A stretch of 10,087 bases of DNA from Gp7-AA10 sp035516895 (lineage in GTDB: Bacteria > Acidobacteriota > Thermoanaerobaculia > Gp7-AA8): NCBI GenBank assembly GCA_035516895.1, contig DATIZY010000124.1, positions 1-10,087 of the forward strand. The letters are read 5' to 3'. Below, one piece after another: positions 1 through 5,981 of the stretch. The number at the start of each line of letters is the position of its first letter. Positions within the stretch are counted from its first letter, which is position 1. The position numbers were made by a program, and so were the translations under genes. The notes beneath the pieces are model-generated. The model was not told where the DNA came from, searched no databases, and saw only the letters and a list, made by a program, of their open reading frames with translations.

Positions 1-60
1 CATGCCGCCTTCGCCGATCTCGCGTTCGATGCGATAGTTGCCGATCGACTTCCCGATCAT
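1..60 (-). CDS. Ser/Thr protein kinase, N-terminal fragment (continues past window start)
   Basis: Only the first 20 codons are in the window. They translate to MIGKSIGNYRIEREIGEGGM, the typical opening of bacterial Hanks-type (Pkn/PknB-like) Ser/Thr kinases: a short lead, then the 'YRIE..IGEGGM' strand and the start of the glycine-rich ATP-binding loop. The ATG (60-58) overlaps the TGA (59-57) of the upstream zinc-ribbon/FHA gene as ATGA, so translation is probably coupled. As last visible member of the minus-strand operon it would be the kinase that phosphorylates Thr residues read by the two FHA proteins and reset by the PP2C phosphatase. The catalytic residues (HRD, DFG) lie outside the window, so activity and any extracellular sensor domain cannot be judged. 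The family call rests on the glycine loop, the start position and the operon context. Confidence 0.8.
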   Translation of the reverse strand, partial: MIGKSIGNYRIEREIGEGGM

Positions 61-689
61 TTCAGAGCGCCCTCGTCGTCCCAGTAGAAGTTCTCGTCGC
101 AGAGCGGCAGGAACAGAAAACGATGCGAGCCGATGCGCACCACGTCTTTCGGTACCAGGTCGCGGCGCGGCTCGATCTCCGCTTCGTTCACATACGTGCC
201 GTTCGTCGAGTTGTGATCCATCAGGATGAAGCGCCGCTCCTCGGGACGGAACACGAGGTCGGCATGATGCGAGGATGCCTGATCGTCGTTCACGACGATA
301 TCGGAGCGGCGGTCGCGGCCTAAAACGTTCCGGCCAATGCGCACGGCAAACGATTCGCCGCGCAGCGATCCGCTGAGGCCGACGAGCCAGCCGACGACAT
401 AACGCTTCGGCGCGGCTTCGGACGCGCTGATCTTGGGAGCGGCGACCGTGCGCTCCATCGGCGGCGCCTGGACGGGGGCCGTCGCCTCGCGGCGCGGCAC
501 GATGTTCGTGGCCGGCGGGGCGGCGGTCGGGCGGCGCGGCTCGCCGGGAACCGCGGTGCGCGGCTCGTTGAAGCGATTCGGCCGCACCACCGGAATCTCG
601 GGGTCGTTCTCCTCGGCCGGGCAGTAAGGACAGAGGTCCCACGACTCGTCGATGAAATGCCCGTTCTCGCAGCGCTTGTCAGCCACCAT
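57..689 (-). CDS. Zinc-ribbon / FHA-domain adaptor protein
   Basis: A 210-residue predicted soluble cytoplasmic protein with three parts. Residues 7-23 hold C7, H11, C20 and C23 in a 'C..GH..D.....CPYC' arrangement, a probable small zinc ribbon. Residues 25-95 are a Pro/Ala/Arg-rich, probably disordered linker with several Thr residues next to Pro. Residues 97-200 form an FHA domain with G124-R125, the S139..H142 pair and the N163-G164-T165 loop; these are the usual phosphothreonine-binding positions, although the common Arg after the Ser is Ser140 here. No membrane segment is visible. The gene starts 5 nt after the protease-FHA stop and overlaps the kinase start by 4 nt, so its natural partner is the kinase. 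I infer that it is a phosphothreonine reader or kinase substrate. Its client is unknown, and the zinc ribbon may only be structural. Confidence 0.88.
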   Translation of the reverse strand: MVADKRCENGHFIDESWDLCPYCPAEENDPEIPVVRPNRFNEPRTAVPGEPRRPTAAPPATNIVPRREATAPVQAPPMERTVAAPKISASEAAPKRYVVGWLVGLSGSLRGESFAVRIGRNVLGRDRRSDIVVNDDQASSHHADLVFRPEERRFILMDHNSTNGTYVNEAEIEPRRDLVPKDVVRIGSHRFLFLPLCDENFYWDDEGALK

Positions 690-694
690 GCACC

Positions 695-2302
695 TTACGC
701 GTGATACGCAACGGCGACGGCGTTGCGTCCCCCGAAATAAATGATGTCGCCGTCCTTGAGGTACTGCTTCTCGATCTTCTGATCGTTCACGTACGTTCCG
801 TTCGACGAGTTGCGATCGATCAGCAAAACCTTGCCGTCGATCGATACGACCTCCGCGTGCAGGCGTGAGACCTTTGGATTCTCCAATACGATCTCACAGA
901 TCGATGATTCCCGCCCGATGCGGATTCCCGAGCCGCCGAGGCCGAGGCGTTCGCCGGCGCGCGAGCCGTTGAGGATGGTGAAGCGGCCGAGCAGCCGCAC
1001 GGCCGTCCCGCCGGCCGGCGAGATCGTCATCTCGCTCGTCAGCGGCGGAGCCTTCGGAGATCGCGGAGCGCGGCGCGTTGCCAGGGGCAGGAGCAAAGCC
1101 GAGAAAATGCCGATCGCCGCAACGCCGATCGCGCTCGTCGCCACCGGATGCCGCCGCCAGAGCGGCATCGATTGCAGCGCGCGGTCGGTGTCGCGTTTGA
1201 AGCGCACGAGATCGGGTGAGCTCGGAAAGAGCGCGCTCGCTTTGGACAATTCGGCATCGGCGCGGTTCCAATCGCCGTCGACCGCTGCCTGCAGCGCCGA
1301 TTGCCAGTGGCGATCGAACTCCCCGCCGCCGCCGGCCGGAATCTTCGCCGCGGAAAGGAAGCCTCGGGCGACGTTGATCGGCACGAGGAACTTGATCTGA
1401 TCGGCGTCCGAATGCCCCCAGGTCGAGATTCCGATCACCGCTCCATCGCGATTGACCGCCGGTCCACCCGAGTTGCCGCGATAAATGCCGACGTTCGACT
1501 GGAACACCGGCGTGTTGGTGATGTCGCTCTTGATCGCCGTGATCGTTCCGTTCGACAGCGTCGCTTCGAGATCGCTCTCGCGCGACAGCCATCCGCCGAT
1601 CACATCGTCGGTGCTGCTGGCAACCTCGGGATAGCCGATGGACCAGACCGGGTCGCCGATGCGGACGGTGTCGGAGTCGCCGATCTGCAGCGACGGCAGA
1701 TCGTGCCGCGCGACATGCAGCAGCGCGAGATCGAAGCCGCGCTCGCTCAGCGCCGGCGAGTAGCGCTCGACCTGGAACGGCATCCGGTCGCCGTTCGAAA
1801 GCTCGACCTCGTCGACGACCGCGACGTCGGTCACTCTCCCCTTCGCCGCGAGTGCGGCGACGTGCTGTTCGAGTCCGTCGCCGCGATAGAGCCGTCGCAA
1901 ATCGTCGACGGGAAAATGCTTCAACAGCGCCGAGATCGCGCCGTTGCGCAGAAGCTCGTTCTGCAGCGCGGACGCATCGCGGGTCGGCGCGATCACGTGG
2001 CCGCTCGTCAGAATCCAGCCGTCGGGATGGATGATGAAGCCGCTGCCCGACCCGCCCGACCCGGTGTCGACGACTTCTTCGGCCGCCGCGCCGCGGCTCC
2101 ACGCAACGCCCAAATCGTTCGCGATCGGTTCGAGATCGGCGGCGGGGTAGTGAAACTTCGCGGTGGCGTACGCGCTGATCCGCACCACCGCCGGTTTGAC
2201 GCTGTAGACCATCTTCTGCACGTCATCGAGCCGCGAGACGTCGCGGCGGCAGGCAGCCGCCATGAGGATCAGCACAAGGATGGGACGGAATCGGGGGGAC
2301 AT
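695..2302 (-). CDS. Membrane-anchored trypsin-like (HtrA-type) serine protease with C-terminal cytoplasmic FHA domain
   Basis: A 535-residue protein. Residues 5-17 are a hydrophobic signal sequence ending in MAAAC, so C18 could be a lipidation site, though the box is imperfect. Residues 35-318 form a chymotrypsin-fold domain with a complete triad: H102 (TSGH), D191 (FDLALL) and S278 (GNSGGP). H102 and D191 are 89 residues apart because of a helix-rich insertion at about 110-155. No PDZ domain follows; instead there is one TPR-like helical pair (333-378), a membrane segment at about 386-408 followed by Arg/Lys, and an FHA domain (436-530; G463-R464, S479-R480-L-H482, N501-G502-T503). The predicted topology is protease in the periplasm and FHA in the cytoplasm. 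An in-frame start at 2398 lies inside the phosphatase gene and adds no signal-like sequence, so I prefer 2302, 7 nt after that gene's stop. A phosphothreonine signal could control the protease or recruit it. Domain calls are strong; the mechanism is inference. Confidence 0.9.
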   Translation of the reverse strand: MSPRFRPILVLILMAAACRRDVSRLDDVQKMVYSVKPAVVRISAYATAKFHYPAADLEPIANDLGVAWSRGAAAEEVVDTGSGGSGSGFIIHPDGWILTSGHVIAPTRDASALQNELLRNGAISALLKHFPVDDLRRLYRGDGLEQHVAALAAKGRVTDVAVVDEVELSNGDRMPFQVERYSPALSERGFDLALLHVARHDLPSLQIGDSDTVRIGDPVWSIGYPEVASSTDDVIGGWLSRESDLEATLSNGTITAIKSDITNTPVFQSNVGIYRGNSGGPAVNRDGAVIGISTWGHSDADQIKFLVPINVARGFLSAAKIPAGGGGEFDRHWQSALQAAVDGDWNRADAELSKASALFPSSPDLVRFKRDTDRALQSMPLWRRHPVATSAIGVAAIGIFSALLLPLATRRAPRSPKAPPLTSEMTISPAGGTAVRLLGRFTILNGSRAGERLGLGGSGIRIGRESSICEIVLENPKVSRLHAEVVSIDGKVLLIDRNSSNGTYVNDQKIEKQYLKDGDIIYFGGRNAVAVAYHA

Positions 2303-2309
2303 GGCCTGG

Positions 2310-3194
2310 CTACTGGCTTGCGCGCAGAGTGGATGAGTTTTCCTTGGCGGTTTCGTCGAACAGCTCGCGTTCGGTGTCGTCGGCGAGCGTCTCTTCACCG
2401 GTCTGCTCTGCGCGGATGACGCGAGCGACGATCACCGTGACGTTATCGGGCGCGCCGCGTTCGAGCGCGAGACGAACGAATTCGCCGGCGGCCGCGTCGA
2501 GCGAAAGCCTGGCCACGCGAGCGATCTCTTCTTCTTTGACCAGTCCGTGCAGGCCGTCGCTGCACAGAATGAACGTGTCGTTCTCCTGCACATCGAACGG
2601 TCCGCGGATGTCGATGTCCACGTCTTCGCCGACCCCAACCGAGCGCTGCAGGACATTGCGGCGTGGATGCGTCTCGGCCTCCTGCGCCGTCAGCAAACCC
2701 TCGCGGACCATCGTCGCGACGAGCGAGTGGTCGTCAGTCAACTGTTTGATGCCGTCGCCTCGCACGAGATAAATGCGTGAATCGCCGACGTGAGCGAGCC
2801 ACGCCTGATTTCCGCGAACCACCAGCGCCGAGGTCGTGGTGCCCATTCCGCGGAGGTCGGGGTTGGTCTGCGATTCGGCGAAGATGCGCGCGTTGGCCAT
2901 CGCCAGCGCTTCATGGAGCGCGATCGCCGGATCGCCCGTTGCGCTGCTGAGGTATTCGCTTTTCACCGTATCGGCAGCGAGACGCGAAGCCGTCGCGCCG
3001 CCGCGGTGCCCGCCCATGCCGTCTGCGACGATCAGCAGCCGTCCGCCAGCGTGGCTCTGCGCCTCTTCCTGCGCGTTGGTCAGCGCACCGAAATCCTGGT
3101 TCTCGGAGCGGACCTTGCCGACGTCGGTCTTGAGCACGGCCCGGACGACAAGGCGTCGCGCAGACACTCGGGTTGAAGTTTGACTGTCAGTCAT
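2310..3194 (-). CDS. PP2C-family protein Ser/Thr phosphatase (PrpC/Stp type)
   Basis: A 294-residue cytoplasmic metal-dependent phosphatase that removes phosphate from Ser/Thr. All core PP2C motifs are present in order: the N-terminal R29-S-E-N-Q-D34, D58-G-M-G-G, G137-D138-S, D154-D-H156, S212-D213-G and D250-N251. D34, D58, D213 and D250 are the expected metal ligands. Length and motif spacing match bacterial stand-alone PP2Cs; an acidic tail (about 262-294) follows the catalytic core. The open frame continues far upstream to 4589, but that part lies opposite the cyclase gene and lacks family motifs. The ATG at 3194 directly precedes the conserved domain, and an in-frame Val just before it is GTT, not a start codon. 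It is first gene of the minus-strand operon, with a TATAAT at 3254-3249. A hairpin-forming repeat ends 2 nt before the ATG and no clear Shine-Dalgarno is seen. It probably opposes the kinase at the operon's far end. Confidence 0.93.
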   Translation of the reverse strand: MTDSQTSTRVSARRLVVRAVLKTDVGKVRSENQDFGALTNAQEEAQSHAGGRLLIVADGMGGHRGGATASRLAADTVKSEYLSSATGDPAIALHEALAMANARIFAESQTNPDLRGMGTTTSALVVRGNQAWLAHVGDSRIYLVRGDGIKQLTDDHSLVATMVREGLLTAQEAETHPRRNVLQRSVGVGEDVDIDIRGPFDVQENDTFILCSDGLHGLVKEEEIARVARLSLDAAAGEFVRLALERGAPDNVTVIVARVIRAEQTGEETLADDTERELFDETAKENSSTLRASQ

Positions 3195-3196
3195 GT

Positions 3197-3218
3197 CCGG
3201 AACCGGCCGGCGTTCCGG
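3197..3218. repeat. Perfect GC-rich inverted repeat at the phosphatase start
   Basis: The arms CCGGAAC (3197-3203) and GTTCCGG (3212-3218) are perfect 7-bp complements around an 8-nt centre that is itself CCGG-rich. In the phosphatase mRNA the hairpin would end 2 nt before the AUG and cover the place of a ribosome binding site. It could instead be a protein operator. The repeat is directly visible; either role is inference. Confidence 0.6.
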
Positions 3219-3248
3219 CCGAATCGCTGTCGCGCTGAATGGTGCTCG

Positions 3249-3254
3249 ATTATA
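3249..3254 (-). promoter_or_regulatory. Candidate -10 box (TATAAT) for the phosphatase-protease-FHA-kinase operon
   Basis: On the minus strand this reads CCGGTATAATCGA, a perfect TATAAT in otherwise very GC-rich DNA. Transcription would start near 3242, giving a leader of about 48 nt that contains the inverted repeat. No TTGACA-like -35 stands out at the usual distance; a purine run with an A5 tract lies just upstream. The core closely matches that of the opposing promoter at 3310-3315. Confidence 0.55.
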
Positions 3255-3309
3255 CCGGCCTTTTTCTCTCCCTCCGCGCGCCGCGTCCGGCCGCGCAGGA
3301 TGGCGGCGG

Positions 3310-3315
3310 TATAAT
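3310..3315 (+). promoter_or_regulatory. Candidate -10 box (TATAAT) for the FHA-GAF-cyclase gene
   Basis: This perfect TATAAT, in context GCGGTATAATTGA, lies 11 nt upstream of the ATG at 3327. Transcription would begin near 3322, leaving a leader of only about 5 nt and no room for a Shine-Dalgarno. No convincing -35 is seen. If the box is used, the alternative TTG start at 3315 falls within the -10 and is not transcribed. Confidence 0.55.
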
Positions 3316-3326
3316 TGATCTTCCTC

Positions 3327-4988
3327 ATGGACCCTCTCCAAATCCACTACGTCGATCTCGGCGTCCAGCGGATCGCCGACCTTCGCGGCGAGATGTCGGT
3401 CGGGAGAACGGAAGGCAATGATCTCGTGCTGAACCACCCTTCCGTGTCTCGAAAACACGCGCGATTCGAGAAGCGGAACGACGCGTGGTGGGTTGTCGAC
3501 CTCAAGTCGACCAACGGCGTGAAGGTCAACGGCAACCTCGTCAGCGAGTCGCAGGTCGGCCCGGCCGACATGATCTCGATCGGGTCCGTCCAGCTCGAGC
3601 TGAAGCCGCAGCCGTCCGTCAACTTCAGTAACGAGTCGATGTTCGACAACCCGTCGGGCACCGTCATCCGCCGCATCGCCGATTTCAACTCCGAATTCGG
3701 CCTCGATGTGGCGGAGGCGCAGAAGCCTGCGGCGAAGCGACTGCCGTCCGAGCCGGGGTTGAAACCGGTCGCGGTCTCGAGAGAAAAGATTTTTCAGGTC
3801 CTCGTGCAGGTCGCGAAGGCTCTGCTCGAAAGCGATGACCTCAACACGCTGCTCAACACCGTCATGGACATGATCTTCAAATACCTGCCGGTCGAGCGCG
3901 GCCTCATTCTTCTGTTCGACGAGGAAGGCAATCCCGTTCCGAAGCTCACCAAGTTCATCGAAGGCGCCGAAGGCAGGGACATCCCGATTTCGCGAACGAT
4001 CCTCAAGATGGTCGCGCAGCAGCAGGTCGCCCTCATGACCTCCAACGCCCTCGAAGACGCCCGACTCCTCGGCGGCAAGTCGATCGCCATCCACGGCATC
4101 CGCTCGGCGATGTGCGTCCCGCTCTGGAATCGCAACCGCGTCATCGGCGCGGTGCAGGTCGACTCGCCGATCCACATCGGGCGTTTCACGGAAGAGGACC
4201 TGGATCTGCTCACCGCGCTCGCCAATTTTGCGGCGGTGGCGATCGAACGCGCGCAGCTGTCGGAAAAAATCGAAGAGGAACGAAAGATTCGCGCCCGCAT
4301 GGAGCGCTACCACTCGCCGGCCGTCGTCGACGAGATCGTCAAAGGGTCGATCCGAGCGTCGACCGACGAGCGCGAAATCAAAAGCGCCGAGGTGTCGGTC
4401 CTGTTCGCGGACATCTCGGGGTTCACCACCGTCGCCGAAACAAAGAGCCCGGAAGAGGTGGCGGAGTTTCTGTCGCACTTCTTCTCGTCCGCCGTCGAAT
4501 CGATCTTCGCGTACGGCGGCACGCTCGACAAATTCATCGGCGACGCCGTGATGGCGTTCTTCGGCGCGCCGCTCCCGCAGGACGACCACGCCGACCGCGC
4601 GGTCCTTGCCGGCCTCATGCTGCAGCGGCTCGTCAGCGAGTGGAACGAGGAGCGCGAGAAGAAAGACCTTCCGCCCGTCCGCGTCCGCGTCGGCATCAAC
4701 AGCGGCCCGGCGGTCGTCGGCAACGTCGGCACCGAGAAGCGCGTCGATTACACCGTTCTCGGCACTTCCGTGAACATTGCCTCGCGCCTCGAAAGCGGCG
4801 TCGCCAAGCCGGGGCAGGTGGTCATCTCACAGAACACGCTCGAGCGCGTCATCGGCAGCTTCAACACCGAGCCGCTCGGCGAGTTCGCCCTCAAAGGCCT
4901 GCAGCAGAAGATGCCCGTTTTTGCCGTGCACGGCGGCGTGGAGCGCAGCCACACCTCGCCACAAACGCTGCACGCGACGCGGGTCTGA
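3327..4988 (+). CDS. FHA-GAF-class III adenylate cyclase (predicted)
   Basis: A 553-residue soluble protein predicted to make cAMP from ATP. The FHA domain (1-92) has G26-R27, S41-R42-K-H44 and S61-T-N63-G64. A linker (95-150) leads to a GAF domain (about 153-312; note 'SAMCVPLW' and 'GAVQVDSP'). A charged signalling helix (305-340) ends in 'MERYHSPAVVDEIV', then the cyclase domain (352-540). Catalytic positions are intact: metal ligands D362 (FADISGFT) and D406 (KFIGDAVMAFFG), purine-selecting K402 and T476 (DYTVLG), and transition-state N483 and R487 (NIASRLE). The Lys/Thr pair is the class IIIb adenylate pattern rather than guanylate. No membrane segment is present, so input must come from phosphothreonine partners (FHA) and a small ligand (GAF). 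An in-frame TTG at 3315 overlaps the -10 box, so I use the ATG at 3327. It is divergent from the kinase/phosphatase operon, which suggests a shared circuit. I see no cAMP receptor in the window. Confidence 0.92.
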   Translation: MDPLQIHYVDLGVQRIADLRGEMSVGRTEGNDLVLNHPSVSRKHARFEKRNDAWWVVDLKSTNGVKVNGNLVSESQVGPADMISIGSVQLELKPQPSVNFSNESMFDNPSGTVIRRIADFNSEFGLDVAEAQKPAAKRLPSEPGLKPVAVSREKIFQVLVQVAKALLESDDLNTLLNTVMDMIFKYLPVERGLILLFDEEGNPVPKLTKFIEGAEGRDIPISRTILKMVAQQQVALMTSNALEDARLLGGKSIAIHGIRSAMCVPLWNRNRVIGAVQVDSPIHIGRFTEEDLDLLTALANFAAVAIERAQLSEKIEEERKIRARMERYHSPAVVDEIVKGSIRASTDEREIKSAEVSVLFADISGFTTVAETKSPEEVAEFLSHFFSSAVESIFAYGGTLDKFIGDAVMAFFGAPLPQDDHADRAVLAGLMLQRLVSEWNEEREKKDLPPVRVRVGINSGPAVVGNVGTEKRVDYTVLGTSVNIASRLESGVAKPGQVVISQNTLERVIGSFNTEPLGEFALKGLQQKMPVFAVHGGVERSHTSPQTLHATRV

Positions 4989-5060
4989 CGAATTGAGCGC
5001 GGGCCCTCAACCCGCCGGCCGCCGCTCCATAGAATTTACCGGCGCATCCCACGGGTTCTC
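4989..5060 (+). other. Cyclase-signal peptidase spacer with weak TAGAAT box
   Basis: This 72-nt gap holds two short mutually exclusive stems: GCGGG/CCCGC (4999-5003 with 5011-5015) and TTGAG/CTCAA (4993-4997 with 5006-5010). Neither is followed by a T run, so this is not a convincing terminator. TAGAAT at 5030-5035 could be a -10 for the signal peptidase gene (leader about 19 nt), but no matching -35 is seen. Read-through from the cyclase gene is equally possible. Confidence 0.25.
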
Positions 5061-5573
5061 ATGCGACGGATGAAAACCGCCCGCCTGATCGCGCAGCCGA
5101 TCGTGATTGCGCTCGTGATGGCGCTCGGCGTTCGGCACGCGGTGCACATCTACTCGATCCCTTCCGGGTCGATGGAGCCGACGCTGCAGGTCGGCGATCA
5201 CATCCTCGTCACTCCCTATCGCGGCGCCGAGCCGCACAAAGGCGACGTGATCGTCTTTCACTCGCCCGTCAACCGCGAAGAGCTGATGGTGAAGCGAATC
5301 GCAGGCGTCGCCGGCGATCTCGTCGAAGGCAACCAGGGCAAGCTCATCGTCCCCGCCGGATGCTTCTTCGTCCTCGGCGACAACCGCGCGAATTCGTTCG
5401 ACAGCCGGCAGTGGGGCGTGCTTCCGCGAAGCGAGATCGTCGGCCGCGCTCGTCTGATCCTCTGGTCGTCGGGCAACGGAACGATGCAGCCGCTCGCCAA
5501 CGCCGCGCCGCTTGCACGCGTCATCCACCCGCCGCGCCTCCACACCGAACGTCTCTTCCGAGTCATCGAATAA
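5061..5573 (+). CDS. lepB: Signal peptidase I (compact, single membrane span)
   Basis: A 170-residue type I signal peptidase, which cuts signal peptides from secreted proteins at the outer face of the cytoplasmic membrane. One N-terminal membrane segment (about 9-29) precedes the S26 motifs: IPSGSMEPTL with nucleophile S37; 'MVKRIAGVAGD' with general-base K78; and the 'VLGDNRANSFDSRQWG' box (about 104-119), which forms part of the active site. It is much shorter than E. coli LepB, which has two membrane segments and extra domains, and closer in size to Gram-positive SipS-type enzymes. An ATG at 5070 (residue 4) is an equally possible start; neither has a clear Shine-Dalgarno. It sits 72 nt after the cyclase and 45 nt before the small membrane protein gene. 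It may be one of several signal peptidases in the genome. The family call is secure. Confidence 0.93.
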   Translation: MRRMKTARLIAQPIVIALVMALGVRHAVHIYSIPSGSMEPTLQVGDHILVTPYRGAEPHKGDVIVFHSPVNREELMVKRIAGVAGDLVEGNQGKLIVPAGCFFVLGDNRANSFDSRQWGVLPRSEIVGRARLILWSSGNGTMQPLANAAPLARVIHPPRLHTERLFRVIE

Positions 5574-5582
5574 GTTTCGCCT

Positions 5583-5588
5583 TATACT
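5583..5588 (+). promoter_or_regulatory. Candidate -10 box (TATACT) for the small membrane protein gene
   Basis: TATACT lies just after the signal peptidase stop in a short AT-richer patch. Transcription would start near 5595, leaving a 24-nt leader that contains the strong Shine-Dalgarno. No clear -35 is seen at the right distance. Confidence 0.4.
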
Positions 5589-5606
5589 TTTCCTCGGAAT
5601 CGGCAC

Positions 5607-5611
5607 GGAGG
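5607..5611 (+). promoter_or_regulatory. Strong Shine-Dalgarno (GGAGG)
   Basis: GGAGG followed by AAAA lies 7 nt upstream of the ATG at 5619. It fixes that start and stands out because most other genes here have weak or no ribosome binding sites. Confidence 0.8.
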
Positions 5612-5618
5612 AAAACCT

Positions 5619-5981
5619 ATGCGCATCAGCCGCCGCGAGAGGGGCGAGGGTCAATTCGGGTGTCTCGTCGGTCTGGTTCTTCTGGCGATCGCCGTATTCG
5701 TCGCCTGGAAAGTCATCCCGCTCAAAGTCAAAGCTGCCGAGGTGCGGCAGACGCTCGTGGATGAAGCGAAATCGGCGGGCATGCACAACGACGATCGCAT
5801 CCACCGCGCAATCATGGAGGCGGCGCAGGAAGACAACCTTCCGGTCAAGGACGACGACATCAAGATCAACCGCGGCAACAACCAGATCACGGTGACCCTC
5901 GATTACGTCGTCCCGATCGAGTTTCCGGGCTACACGTACGAGTGGCACGTGCACAACGAGCAGACGAACCCGATCTTCTAG
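5619..5981 (+). CDS. Small single-pass membrane protein, DUF4845-like
   Basis: A 120-residue protein with a basic N-terminus (RISRRERGEGQFG), one membrane segment (about 13-34), and a soluble, probably periplasmic domain. That domain has a helical part (36-72; 'VRQTLVDEAKSAGMHNDDRIHRAI'), a short 'VKDDDIKI' strand and a beta region 'ITVTLDYVVPIEFPGYTYEWHVHN'. The plan (R-rich start, glycine-containing span, helices, then a strand of the type 'v.vdYev.vpl.g') recalls DUF4845. In gammaproteobacteria DUF4845 genes often follow lepB, and this gene follows the signal peptidase here. Sequence identity to that family looks low, so the link is tentative. The start is fixed by GGAGG 7 nt upstream. No catalytic residues are visible and the function is unknown; a pilin-like or secretion-associated membrane protein is another reading. 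Confidence 0.85.
   Translation: MRISRRERGEGQFGCLVGLVLLAIAVFVAWKVIPLKVKAAEVRQTLVDEAKSAGMHNDDRIHRAIMEAAQEDNLPVKDDDIKINRGNNQITVTLDYVVPIEFPGYTYEWHVHNEQTNPIF

Noticed and set aside
894..2102. 402-codon minus-strand frame overlapping the protease in another frame
   Set aside because: Extreme Arg content is typical of an out-of-frame read of GC-rich coding DNA; the protease frame has all its motifs.
2303..2398. Earlier start for the protease (adds 32 residues)
   Set aside because: The added residues are not signal-like and overlap the phosphatase gene. The start at 2302 opens directly with a hydrophobic export signal.
1301..2419. 372-codon plus-strand open frame opposite the protease gene
   Set aside because: It is a mirror of the protease coding bias, with repetitive Arg/Asp/Val composition and no motifs.
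3195..4589. Upstream extension of the phosphatase frame opposite the cyclase gene, making a 759-codon frame
   Set aside because: It contains no family motif and is Arg/Asp/Val-rich in the way of antisense frames in GC-biased genes. The PP2C domain begins right after the ATG at 3194, and the opposite strand carries a clear FHA-GAF-cyclase.
1..4988. Type VI secretion regulatory cluster (kinase, PP2C and FHA together)
   Set aside because: No Tss, Hcp, VgrG or ClpV gene is visible and the FHA proteins carry protease or cyclase domains. It could only be revived by genes outside the window.
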